From Bacteroidales bacterium UBA1253 (GTDB taxonomy: Bacteria; Bacteroidota; Bacteroidia; Bacteroidales; Paludibacteraceae), in assembly GCA_002308815.1 (NCBI GenBank), contig DBVX01000015.1:13422-32851 (forward strand): a stretch of DNA of 19,430 nt. Direction: 5' to 3'. Position 1 is the stretch's first letter. Every line of letters starts with the position of its first letter. Positions 1 through 7,420 of this stretch are shown in pieces. The translations under genes were made by a program, and so were the position numbers. The notes beneath the pieces were generated by a model, which was not told where the DNA came from, ran no database searches, and saw only the letters and a program-made list of their open reading frames with translations.

Positions 1-768
1 ATCCACGTGCACGCCACCGACTTTGACCGCTCGCGCGGACAGGTCAATCCGACCGTCTATGCCATCGAGCGGCAGGGAATGGATATGGCTGACCATATTA
101 TGTGCGTGAGCAACCTGACGCGGCAGACGGTGATTGACAAGTACGGGCAGTCGCCCGACAAGGTGTCCACCGTACATAACGCCGTTTTCCCGCTTGCCAA
201 TTCCGATGAATTCAAGCATCACAAGCGCAAGGACCATCTGGTGACGTTCCTGGGGCGCATCACAATGCAGAAGGGACCGGAGTACTTTGTGGAGGCAGCC
301 GCGCGCGTACTGCGGCAGACTGACAATGTGCGCTTTGTTATGGCTGGCAGCGGTGACAAGATGAACGAGATGATTGACCTTGTGGCACGCCGGGGTATAT
401 CAACCCGTTTTCATTTCCCGGGATTCATGCGCGGCAAGCAGGTGCAACAACTGTTAGCGGATTCGGACGTGTACATCATGCCGTCCGTGAGCGAGCCGTT
501 TGGCATATCGCCGTTGGAGGCGATGCAGGTGGGTTGTCCGACCATCATCTCCAACCAGTCGGGCTGCGCGGAGATTCTCCACCATGCCATCAAGACCGAC
601 TACTGGGACATAGACGCGATGGCGGATGCCATCCATGCCATCGTGACCAACCCTGCCATGTACAAGGCGTTGAGCGAAGAGGGACGCAAGGAGGTGAACG
701 GCATCCGCTGGGAGGACGCGGGGAAGAAAGTCCGCGCGGTGTATGATATGGTAATACGCAGATACTGA
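1..768 (+). CDS. GT4 family glycosyltransferase, 3' part (5' end outside window)
   Basis: Retaining, nucleotide-sugar-dependent glycosyltransferase of the GT-B fold; the window holds its C-terminal ~255 residues. The reading frame is open to base 1, so a GTG at position 7 is not taken as the start. Visible landmarks are HATDFDRSRG near the left edge, the HNAV segment opening the C-terminal Rossmann domain, the LGRITMQKGPEYF strand-helix segment, and the E-x7-E type motif in SEPFGISPLEAM that binds the nucleotide-sugar donor. The HATDFDRS segment resembles a Bacteroidales family that often lies beside GH57 amylase and glycogen debranching genes, so a role in glycogen or storage glucan metabolism is possible, but that context lies outside the window. 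ispE begins 5 bases after the stop, so the two are probably co-transcribed. The family call is firm; the substrate is inference. Confidence 0.9.
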   Translation: MHVHATDFDRSRGQVNPTVYAIERQGMDMADHIMCVSNLTRQTVIDKYGQSPDKVSTVHNAVFPLANSDEFKHHKRKDHLVTFLGRITMQKGPEYFVEAAARVLRQTDNVRFVMAGSGDKMNEMIDLVARRGISTRFHFPGFMRGKQVQQLLADSDVYIMPSVSEPFGISPLEAMQVGCPTIISNQSGCAEILHHAIKTDYWDIDAMADAIHAIVTNPAMYKALSEEGRKEVNGIRWEDAGKKVRAVYDMVIRRY

Positions 769-773
769 TTGCG

Positions 774-1583
774 ATGAAAGTCCGTGCGAACTGCAAGGTG
801 AACGTGGGTCTGCGCGTGAGGCGGCGCAGGGAGGACGGCTACCATGAGATTGAGACGCTGTTCTACCCCGTTTACGGGCTGTACGACTTGATAGAAATAG
901 AGAAAGCGGATGACACGGATCAACGTATCACTCTGACGGCGAGCGGAATAGCCGTGGATTGCAACGCAGGTGACAATCTGATTGTAAAGGCATACCGCCG
1001 TATGGCTGCGCTGTACGACAAAGTGGGGAGTGTCCGCGTGCATCTGGACAAGCGCGTGCCGTTCGGAGCAGGTTTAGGCGGAGGTTCATCCGATGCAGCA
1101 CATACGGTAATGGCTGTCAATGAGTTGTTCGGACTTGGGCTGACACGCGGGCAGATGGCGGACATTCTGCGTCCGATTGGGGCGGACTGCCCGTTTTTCC
1201 TTTATAACACACCCTGTCTGGCGAAAGGCATAGGCGACCGACTTGAGCCGTCGGACTTCTCGTGGAAAGGCAAGCGCATGGTTATGGTGAAGCCTCCCGT
1301 AAGCGTCAGCACGAAAGAGGCATACGCGGGCATACGGCTACATGATGAGCCGCTTGACCTGCGGGTGAATGATTTTGAAGAGACTGTCTTTGCGGGCTAT
1401 CCGTTACTGAGGCGCATCAAGCAGTCGCTGCTGGACGCGGGAGCGGAATACGCCGCCATGTCAGGCAGCGGGAGTGTTGTCTATGGCATCTTTGAGCAGG
1501 ATACGGAACGTGGTTCCCTGCCCTTGGACAGACTGACAGACAAAGATTTTTCCCCGATGGTAATCTTCGATGATACGCTTTGA
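774..1583 (+). CDS. ispE: 4-diphosphocytidyl-2-C-methyl-D-erythritol kinase
   Basis: Cytosolic GHMP kinase that phosphorylates the 2-hydroxyl of CDP-methylerythritol with ATP, the fourth step of the MEP isoprenoid pathway. The 269-residue length is usual for Bacteroidales IspE. Visible motifs: an N-terminal NCKVNVGL with the conserved Lys8, DGYHEIETLF at residues 21-30 (substrate contact), the glycine-rich ATP loop PFGAGLGGGSSDAA at 96-109, GADCPFF at 136-142 with the catalytic Asp138, and the C-terminal GHMP motif AAMSGSGS at 227-234. The ATG lies 5 bases after the glycosyltransferase stop, giving a tight two-gene unit. The last 40 codons (from Ser230) lie antiparallel over the last 40 codons of the histidine kinase gene, and the Ser230 codon TCA is the kinase stop codon read on the other strand. 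No terminator was seen downstream. Confidence 0.96.
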   Translation: MKVRANCKVNVGLRVRRRREDGYHEIETLFYPVYGLYDLIEIEKADDTDQRITLTASGIAVDCNAGDNLIVKAYRRMAALYDKVGSVRVHLDKRVPFGAGLGGGSSDAAHTVMAVNELFGLGLTRGQMADILRPIGADCPFFLYNTPCLAKGIGDRLEPSDFSWKGKRMVMVKPPVSVSTKEAYAGIRLHDEPLDLRVNDFEETVFAGYPLLRRIKQSLLDAGAEYAAMSGSGSVVYGIFEQDTERGSLPLDRLTDKDFSPMVIFDDTL

Positions 1584-2621
1584 GAGGGACAAACCGAGTC
1601 CCCAACCGCGTTTCTTGGTGGTATAGCCCGGTCGGAAGACGCGCTTGAAGCTGTTTCGTGCTATTCCTTTTCCCGTATCGGTAACATCCAGCACAATCGT
1701 CCGGTTTTCGCGGTGAAGCCGCAGCGTGATGTCCCCTGTACCGCTGATGGCATCCACGGCGTTACGAATCAGATTTTCCAGCACCCACTGAAAGAGCGGC
1801 GCGTTAAGTTGCGTAACTATTTCCGTGCAGTCTGCCGCACATTCAGTATGCAGCGTCACTTTCTTGGAGATACGCGCCTGCATATAATCGGTTGTCTGAC
1901 GGATAATCGGGAAGACGGGCTGGAGTGTCAGTTCGGGTTCGCTGCCGACCTTTGAGAAGCGTTCGGCGATGGCTTGCAGACGGTTGATGTCCAGTTGCAT
2001 CTGAGGGATGTACTCATCATCCGGGTAACGCTGATGCAGAAGTTCCTGCCATGCGGCAAGGGATGAGATGGGAGTGCCGAGTTGGTGGGCGGTCTCCTTG
2101 GTCAGTCCGACCCATACGCGGTTCTGCTCGCTGCGCTGGGTGGTATAGATGACCACCAAGGCGATAATGATAAAGAGCGCGAGCACGCCGAAGGATATAT
2201 AGGGATAGATATGCAGATGACGGAGGGCATAGGAGTCATCGTAGAAGATGTACTGCGTGGTATTTTCATCAATATCCACCACGATGGGACCGTGAAGGAG
2301 TGTGGGATCCGCAACCGTATCGCGGACGTTGCGCGTGAGGAGGATATTACCGTCCGCATCCAGCATATAGACGGGGATATTGGTGTTGTTCTCAATGATA
2401 TAAGACACAAAATCGATGTCGGTGTTCTCGTCCGCCTGAATGAACTGCCTTGTCGCCTCCGCCCAGATCTCCATCAGTTTGGTCTCCTCCTCCGCCAAAC
2501 GGACGGATATGAAGTTGGAATAGAAAATAGACGCGGCCACAAAAAAGATGGTGAGTGCGAGTGCGACTTCCCAAACGTGGTAGTAACGGAGGCGGTCAAT
2601 GAGGGCAACCGTACGTTTCAT
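1461..2621 (-). CDS. membrane sensor histidine kinase
   Basis: Two-component sensor kinase of 386 residues in the inner membrane. A first transmembrane helix lies at about 17-37 and a second at about 138-160, enclosing a ~100-residue periplasmic sensor region with no domain I recognise. The dimerisation/phospho-acceptor segment is KETAHQLGTPISSL with His179, a form common in Bacteroidota kinases. The ATPase domain shows the N box ENLIRNAVDAI (282-292), the G1 box DTGKGI (315-320), PGYTTKKRG, and a G2 box GWGLGLSLSKRI (339-350). The core fold ends near GTTFRILLK (369-377), so only about nine residues trail it. No response regulator is next to it, so it is an orphan in this window. The start ATG at 2621 gives a sensible positively charged N-terminus before the first helix. 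It could act in envelope or secretion stress signalling; the signal and partner are unknown. Confidence 0.93.
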   Translation of the reverse strand: MKRTVALIDRLRYYHVWEVALALTIFFVAASIFYSNFISVRLAEEETKLMEIWAEATRQFIQADENTDIDFVSYIIENNTNIPVYMLDADGNILLTRNVRDTVADPTLLHGPIVVDIDENTTQYIFYDDSYALRHLHIYPYISFGVLALFIIIALVVIYTTQRSEQNRVWVGLTKETAHQLGTPISSLAAWQELLHQRYPDDEYIPQMQLDINRLQAIAERFSKVGSEPELTLQPVFPIIRQTTDYMQARISKKVTLHTECAADCTEIVTQLNAPLFQWVLENLIRNAVDAISGTGDITLRLHRENRTIVLDVTDTGKGIARNSFKRVFRPGYTTKKRGWGLGLSLSKRIIEDYHRGKIFVCQSVQGQGTTFRILLKDAIDNTPAA

Positions 2622-2647
2622 AGAACAAAAAATGATTTTTTTACGAT

Positions 2648-2683
2648 TTTGCTTGCACGGGTGGAAAACAGGCGGTACTTTTG
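2648..2683 (+). promoter_or_regulatory. Bacteroidetes-type promoter of the tRNA-Glu gene
   Basis: The -7 element TACTTTTG (2676-2683) matches TAnnTTTG exactly. Upstream, CTTG at 2652-2655 (one mismatch to TTTG) stands 20 bases before it, the usual -33/-7 spacing; a perfect TTTG at 2648-2651 is 24 bases away. The expected start point, about 6-8 bases after the -7 box, leaves a short leader of under 10 bases before the tRNA 5' end at 2698. Confidence 0.75.
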
Positions 2684-2697
2684 CGCGCTGTTTTTGA

Positions 2698-2770
2698 GGT
2701 GCTATCGTCTAGTGGCCCAGGACAACGGCCTCTCACGCCGTAAACCCCGGTTCGATTCCGGGTAGCACTA
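2698..2770 (+). tRNA. tRNA-Glu (anticodon CTC)
   Basis: A complete cloverleaf can be drawn by hand. The acceptor arms are GGTGCTA and TAGCACT, with one G1-U72 wobble. The D arm is GTC/GAC with a TAGTGGCCCAG loop, the anticodon stem is ACGGC/GCCGT around loop CTCTCAC, the variable loop is AAAC, and the T arm is CCCGG/CCGGG around TTCGATT. The discriminator base is A, and CCA is not encoded. The D-arm region follows tRNA-Glu closely (TCGTCTAG...GGCCCAGGAC). The anticodon CTC reads GAG codons. The gene stands alone between a divergent kinase gene and a convergent GH13 gene. Confidence 0.95.
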
Positions 2771-2776
2771 CAAAAG

Positions 2777-2822
2777 AAATGGAAAGAGCGAATTATCATC
2801 CGATAACTCGCTCTTTCCATTT
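2777..2822. terminator. long hairpin, probable bidirectional terminator
   Basis: A perfect 15-base inverted repeat, AAATGGAAAGAGCGA (2777-2791) and its complement (2808-2822), continues after one mismatch as a further 5 pairs closing a 4-base loop (ATCC at 2798-2801). It starts 6 bases after the tRNA and ends 4 bases from the GH13 stop on the other strand. The minus strand carries CTTTTG after the stem and the plus strand TTTGGTATT. It fits a shared terminator for two converging transcripts. Confidence 0.85.
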
Positions 2823-2826
2823 GGTA

Positions 2827-5307
2827 TTACTGAATGCGGTTTCCGGTAACGGAATAGACGCTACCGTCCTCACGAACAATCATCAACGTACCGTCCATAA
2901 GCAGTTTGCGTGTGGCGGAAACGGGTTTCGGAAGGGTGTACTCCAAGGGGGTCACGCCTTCTTCATAATGATCAGGAACAGCAGGTGCTGCTATCTGCGA
3001 GCCTGTGAACACCTTGATTTCGTTCGGTTGGAGCGTACAGGACGAGGAGGCTTGCTGTCCTCCGTCAAGATAGTCGTACCACGTGCCGGAAGGCATAGTA
3101 ACAGTTTGGGAAGCGGTGGCGGAGAAATTGCCGACAGCAAAGACCTGATTCCCCCACTGGATTTTCTTGACTGCCACTCCTGCTGAAAGCGTTGACTGCG
3201 TGGGGTTACCGGAGAACACATCGGGCAAGAGGCGGGTGCGGAGTTGCAGGATTTGCGCAAGGCGTTGGTAGCCGCGCATACGCGGACCTGCTGCCATCCA
3301 TGGTTCAGGACGGAACTTTGTGACCATCTTTACCTCATAATCAACGGTGTTTGTTCCGATATTATCTTTCCCGTATGCGTCCACGCCGTCCTTTCCGAAG
3401 CGTCCTTGCTCATCCTGAAACTTGGAGTAGTCGAAACCGAGTTCGTCGAAGTGATAGAAGAGTTGCGGGCCATTGAGCATACACTGCAACCCGATGACGA
3501 GAGGGATACGGGCGGCACGGGACTCTTCGGATGTTGTGAGGTCGCCATCCCCCCATTGCTTGGCTTTGAAGAAGGGACGCTCCTCGTCGTGGTTATTGGA
3601 GTAGGAAACGTAGTTGTCTGTATTGGCATCGCCCAGTCCGTCTTTTTTAAGCCATGCACCTGCCGCCTGCTGGAATGCTTCGGACGTGTTCTGCCAGCAC
3701 ATCATCCCCTGCTGAACGAACATAGGACGGTCTGTCCCCATGCTATTTCCCCAATGCTCAAGCATCAGGTATGAACCCGGAGAAACGGTCTGCATCACAT
3801 CGTAGTACTCCTTGATGTTGGCAGGAGCGTTGTAGGTCTTTCCGCACAGACCGTGGCTGAGGTCGAAGCGGTAGCCGTCCACCTTGTACTCGGTGAGCCA
3901 GTAGGCGACGGCACGACGGAACATATCCTTGACAGGTTCGAAGTCGTGGTTCCAGTCCTGATACACATTGTCGGGATGGGGAGCCGTCACGTTGAAGCAG
4001 GGGTTGAACTTGAGGTCGGAGCCGTATGGGTAAAGTTTGTTCATCGGGTTGTTGCCCGTGGCGTGATTGAAGACCATATCAAGAACGACTGCCATACCAC
4101 GTTTGTGGCACTCGTCGATGAATGTCTTGAGCATATCGGGTGTGCCGTAGGCTTTGTCGAGAGCGAAGTAGTGGTTGGGCGAGTAGCCCCAGTTGTAATT
4201 GCCGTCAAACTCGCAGACAGGCATCAGTTCGACGCAATTGACACCGAGGTTTTGGATATAGTCCAGCCGTTTGATCAGTCCGGGCAGATTGCGCTCGGGT
4301 GTATGGTCGTAGATCCATACCTCGTAGATGATGAGGTTGTTCTTGTCGGGTCGCTGGAAAGCGGTGGTGGCATCAGACCAGGCGAAAGCGGGCTTGCCGG
4401 ACTGCAGGACAGAAACATATCCTTCCGCGCCTGTCATCGGGTAGGAGATAAGCGTGGGGTCGGTTTGGCGGGGTTCGTAATTGTCGTCCATCGTGAGCAG
4501 TTTCTCGGAGAAAAGGTCGGAGATGAGCATCTTCACTCCATCAGAACGCACCACGGCGTACTGGAAGCGGTATTCTTTTCCCTTCTCAATGGGGACCGTA
4601 ATCCAGAAGTAGTTGCCGTCGCGCTTCATCTGGTAGTCGTTGCTGAGTTCCCAACCGGTCATATCGCCAATGAGAAAGACATGCTGCGCGGGTTGGAGAA
4701 CGGAGTTGTCACCGGCTGTCTTGTTGCCTGCCGCAAAGGTGCAGAGGGTGACGGAAGTACCGTCCTGAGAGTAATAGATGCCATTGAAGACACCTGTGGG
4801 ACGCGCCTGTTCCACCACAGGGGCGAAGACGAAATTCTCCCAAATGGACTCTTTGTTCTCCTTGCCGAGGTAGATCAGAATATCACCGTTGGACGTGGAG
4901 GAGCTTTTGCCTTGCAAAGAGTTGTTGCCTTTCCCGTTGTGGAAGACCATCACGATGGCAACGATGTTCTCCGAAGCGGGAACTCCGTAGAAATCGTACA
5001 GATTATTGATGGTGAGTGTCCACTTGTCGCCCGCCTTGGTCCAAGCGGGTTCCTGCGTGGTTCCCCATTTGTCCCCGTAGATGACGTATTTCCAGTCTGT
5101 AATGTCTTTGCTCTTGTCGGTGATGAGTCCCATGTGGGAATAACATTCGGTGGCGGATTTCATACCGCCTGTGCCTTGTGAGGGGTCATAAGTGAACTCA
5201 ATCGCACCCGTATAGCCAAAGGGGATGACGGACGGATTGGTGGTAACCTGTGCCGTCAGGAACGAGGCAAAAGAGAGAAGGAGGAGAAGGAGTCTGATGG
5301 GTTTCAT
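2827..5307 (-). CDS. secreted GH13 alpha-amylase-family glycoside hydrolase with N-terminal binding domains
   Basis: 826-residue exported enzyme predicted to cleave alpha-glucosidic bonds of starch-like glucans. The signal peptide is residues 1-19 (KPIRLLLLLLSFASFLTA, then QVTT). Residues ~20-160 form a beta-rich domain I cannot name, and ~165-300 resemble a CBM48/early-set domain (VFLIGDMTGW, KEYRFQYAV). The catalytic barrel spans about 325-690. It carries GH13 region I (LDMVFNH, 409-415), region II (VDGYRFDLS, nucleophile Asp482), region III (YLMLEHW, acid/base Glu517) and region IV (SNNHDE, Asp574), so the catalytic triad is intact. A C-terminal beta domain runs to ~770, then a short tail (RKLLMDGTLMIV...YSVTG) like those of its neighbours. 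It is the last gene of the probable operon, 22 bases after the C10 peptidase gene, and is followed by the 2777-2822 hairpin. Exact subfamily and product pattern cannot be told from sequence alone. Confidence 0.93.
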   Translation of the reverse strand: MKPIRLLLLLLSFASFLTAQVTTNPSVIPFGYTGAIEFTYDPSQGTGGMKSATECYSHMGLITDKSKDITDWKYVIYGDKWGTTQEPAWTKAGDKWTLTINNLYDFYGVPASENIVAIVMVFHNGKGNNSLQGKSSSTSNGDILIYLGKENKESIWENFVFAPVVEQARPTGVFNGIYYSQDGTSVTLCTFAAGNKTAGDNSVLQPAQHVFLIGDMTGWELSNDYQMKRDGNYFWITVPIEKGKEYRFQYAVVRSDGVKMLISDLFSEKLLTMDDNYEPRQTDPTLISYPMTGAEGYVSVLQSGKPAFAWSDATTAFQRPDKNNLIIYEVWIYDHTPERNLPGLIKRLDYIQNLGVNCVELMPVCEFDGNYNWGYSPNHYFALDKAYGTPDMLKTFIDECHKRGMAVVLDMVFNHATGNNPMNKLYPYGSDLKFNPCFNVTAPHPDNVYQDWNHDFEPVKDMFRRAVAYWLTEYKVDGYRFDLSHGLCGKTYNAPANIKEYYDVMQTVSPGSYLMLEHWGNSMGTDRPMFVQQGMMCWQNTSEAFQQAAGAWLKKDGLGDANTDNYVSYSNNHDEERPFFKAKQWGDGDLTTSEESRAARIPLVIGLQCMLNGPQLFYHFDELGFDYSKFQDEQGRFGKDGVDAYGKDNIGTNTVDYEVKMVTKFRPEPWMAAGPRMRGYQRLAQILQLRTRLLPDVFSGNPTQSTLSAGVAVKKIQWGNQVFAVGNFSATASQTVTMPSGTWYDYLDGGQQASSSCTLQPNEIKVFTGSQIAAPAVPDHYEEGVTPLEYTLPKPVSATRKLLMDGTLMIVREDGSVYSVTGNRIQ

Positions 5308-5329
5308 AGGAGAATATGATTAATGGATT

Positions 5330-7333
5330 TTACTGGATAAGTATGCCTTGGGCGTTATATTCACGGTTGCCGTCAAGGATGATTAACCGGCCATCGCGTA
5401 TGATTTTCCGCACCTCTTTCCAATCGCCTTGCACGGCAGGGAGAGCGGTCTGCTTCCGCCGCGCATAGACAGCGACGGAAGCCAGTTCGTTCTGGTAGGC
5501 GGAGAATATCCTGTTCATTGAGTTGTAACAGATGATATTATGCGAGTTGTTCCCTTGTGCGGTGATTTGCGCCTGTCTGCCATCAAAATGAATCGTCCAC
5601 GAGCCGTCTTCGGTGATCCGTGACTGGGTACGCAGGTAGTTCTTGCTCGAAGATGCCGCGTAGAGATAGCCGTCCGTTGTCATAAGACCGAAAGAGGATT
5701 CGACCGTTCCCTGCGTCAGTGTCAGAATCTGCACATCCGTATTGGTTTCATCCAATTGGATGGCATTGCCGTTGATGGTGACAACCGCTTCCGCACGGTT
5801 GTTCTTGTTCTGGGTTATGCTTAACGCGACCTGGTTGTCCTCGTTCACTATAAGTATCTCGTCACCGATATGGAGGTCCTTCTCTTCCGTGACGAGAACG
5901 AAATCTTGGGAGGCTGCCTTTTCGGATGTTACGACAACGACCGCTTCGGCTTTTTTACCTTCCACTGTGGCTGAGATAGTAGCTTTCCCCTGACTGACAC
6001 CTTTGACCGTACCATTGCTGACCGTAGCAACTGCCGGGTCGGAAGACGACCATGTAGCGATACGGACGGAGGAGTTGGCAGGAAGGATGGTGGCGGAAAC
6101 TGTTTGTTGCTCGTTGATCTTGAGGGTAAGCGTAGCCGGGGTAAGGGAGATGCTTTCAACGGGAACGTATTCTGTCTGCGCGGGTTCGAGACCGATGATG
6201 GCATCTAAATCGGAAGAGAACTCGTAGCCATCGCATTCGAGGGCAGTAATGGCGAAATAACCGTTGCCATCGCCCGACCAGCCCCAGTTGATATGCAGCT
6301 TGCCATTGCTGTCGCGCCCGTCGCAGACAAACTCATGCCCGCCTTCGCCGTATGAGTCGTTACCGCCCATTATGACAGGAAGTCCTTGCTCAAGGTCGGC
6401 ATAGATATAATTAAGAATCTGCGATGTTCTGACAGAATACTCAGTCGGACTGATTTTGGCGGTTCCGTAAACACTCTTACTGAGTTGGGTAACGAATTTT
6501 CCCACCTTGTAGCCGAAGTAAGTGGTCATTCCAGCTGCCATATAATCAGTAAGAGACGCACTACCGTTCTCATACGAATAATCCATATCGCACGCCACGC
6601 CACAATGGAACATCAGCGTGGCGACGGCTTTCGCCTGTGCAGCAGTATAAGTACCCTTGTAGGATTCAAGCATATTATCCCAATCGTAGGGTACGTTGAA
6701 GTCAGCAGAAACCTGCTTTCTGAGTTCGCGGCTGGTATAGGAGTGCGAGCCTGTACCCTGCGCAGGAAACTTCCACATACGCATCACCTGCGCTGCAGCG
6801 GTAGCCACACAGCCTGTCAGCGAGCGATAAATGCCGTCAAGAGGACAGAGGTTGCTGTACGGTTTTTCCTGATCGTACTCAATTTTGCCCAAAAGAGGGG
6901 CTATCGGCGTATATGTTGCCGCCGCTTGGGAAACTGTTTTCATTTCCTCTGTCACCGAAAGAGCCTCCAACTGTCTGCTGTACCGCGACAGCCACCAGCG
7001 CAGGGATGGATTGGCGGTGTTGTAGTCAAAAGAGCCTGTGTCGGTATAGCCGAGAACGGGCACCATACGGTCGTCGGCACTGACGAACACAGTAGTGCTC
7101 TGATTCGGATTATTAAAGACATAGTACGCGGGGATGGACAGACCGATCACCGTACCGGTATAAGCCAGATGCATGTCAGATGCTTCGGCAGGAGCCTGAT
7201 GACGTGCGCGGAAACCGGGCTGGCTATTGACGAATTGAGCCGCTATGGAAGCAGCCTGCCCAACGGTTCGTTCACCTGCTATAAGTGAACAAGTAATTGA
7301 GAGAAAAAGAAAAAAAGTAAGTATTCTGTTCAT
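5330..7333 (-). CDS. secreted C10 family (streptopain-like) cysteine peptidase with BIG2 domain
   Basis: 667-residue exported protease. A signal peptide covers residues 1-20, and an inhibitory propeptide-like region (~21-140) contains YYVFNNPNQ and TTVFVSADDRMVPVLGY. The mature C10 domain (~145-385) has the catalytic Cys175 in LTGCVATAAAQVMRMW and His333 in GEGGHEFVCDG, followed by LHINWGWSGDGNGYF, which holds the conserved Asn/Trp residues; it should therefore be active. A BIG2-type Ig domain follows (~390-470: VESISLTPATLTL, TWSSSDPAVATV), then a ~150-residue domain (478-626) ending YNSMNRIFSAYQNE that I know only as recurrent in Bacteroidales secreted proteins. A short tail (VRKIIRDGRLIIL...YNAQG) closes it. 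It lies 87 bases after the binding-protein gene and 22 before the GH13 gene, with no promoter of its own visible. No separate inhibitor gene adjoins it. Confidence 0.93.
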   Translation of the reverse strand: MNRILTFFLFLSITCSLIAGERTVGQAASIAAQFVNSQPGFRARHQAPAEASDMHLAYTGTVIGLSIPAYYVFNNPNQSTTVFVSADDRMVPVLGYTDTGSFDYNTANPSLRWWLSRYSRQLEALSVTEEMKTVSQAAATYTPIAPLLGKIEYDQEKPYSNLCPLDGIYRSLTGCVATAAAQVMRMWKFPAQGTGSHSYTSRELRKQVSADFNVPYDWDNMLESYKGTYTAAQAKAVATLMFHCGVACDMDYSYENGSASLTDYMAAGMTTYFGYKVGKFVTQLSKSVYGTAKISPTEYSVRTSQILNYIYADLEQGLPVIMGGNDSYGEGGHEFVCDGRDSNGKLHINWGWSGDGNGYFAITALECDGYEFSSDLDAIIGLEPAQTEYVPVESISLTPATLTLKINEQQTVSATILPANSSVRIATWSSSDPAVATVSNGTVKGVSQGKATISATVEGKKAEAVVVVTSEKAASQDFVLVTEEKDLHIGDEILIVNEDNQVALSITQNKNNRAEAVVTINGNAIQLDETNTDVQILTLTQGTVESSFGLMTTDGYLYAASSSKNYLRTQSRITEDGSWTIHFDGRQAQITAQGNNSHNIICYNSMNRIFSAYQNELASVAVYARRKQTALPAVQGDWKEVRKIIRDGRLIILDGNREYNAQGILIQ

Positions 7334-7347
7334 GGTATGCTATTTGT

Positions 7348-7361
7348 TGCCCTATCGGGCA
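7348..7361. repeat. small hairpin before the C10 peptidase gene
   Basis: TGCCC / GGGCA, 5 pairs around the loop TATC, 14 bases upstream of the C10 start codon on the minus strand. It would place a small stem in the intercistronic mRNA just before the initiation region. Function is unknown. Confidence 0.45.
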
Positions 7362-7371
7362 GATTTGGTAA

Positions 7372-7398
7372 GTAAGGGCGGTAGTCAGCCGCCCTTAC
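7372..7398. terminator. intercistronic hairpin between the binding-protein and C10 peptidase genes
   Basis: The arms GTAAGGGCGG and CCGCCCTTAC pair perfectly over 10 bases around a 7-base loop, 22 bases after the binding-protein stop. There is no T-run after it on the minus strand, so it is more likely a partial terminator or an mRNA-stabilising stem than a full stop. It could lower expression of the two downstream genes relative to the first two. Confidence 0.6.
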
Positions 7399-7420
7399 CT
7401 TGTTGTGTTCAGCGGGAAGA

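Noticed and set aside
1461..2621. Naming the kinase PorY (type IX secretion regulator)
   Set aside because: The kinase type and the nearby secreted proteins make it tempting, but its sensor region has no feature I can match and no PorX-like regulator adjoins it.
3853..5181. 442-codon open frame on the plus strand
   Set aside because: It lies opposite the GH13 gene, whose motifs are intact; its translation shows no domain, signal or sensible start. It is a shadow of the high-GC antisense frame.
6386..7288. 300-codon open frame on the plus strand
   Set aside because: It lies opposite the C10 peptidase catalytic domain, which is clearly real; the translation looks random.
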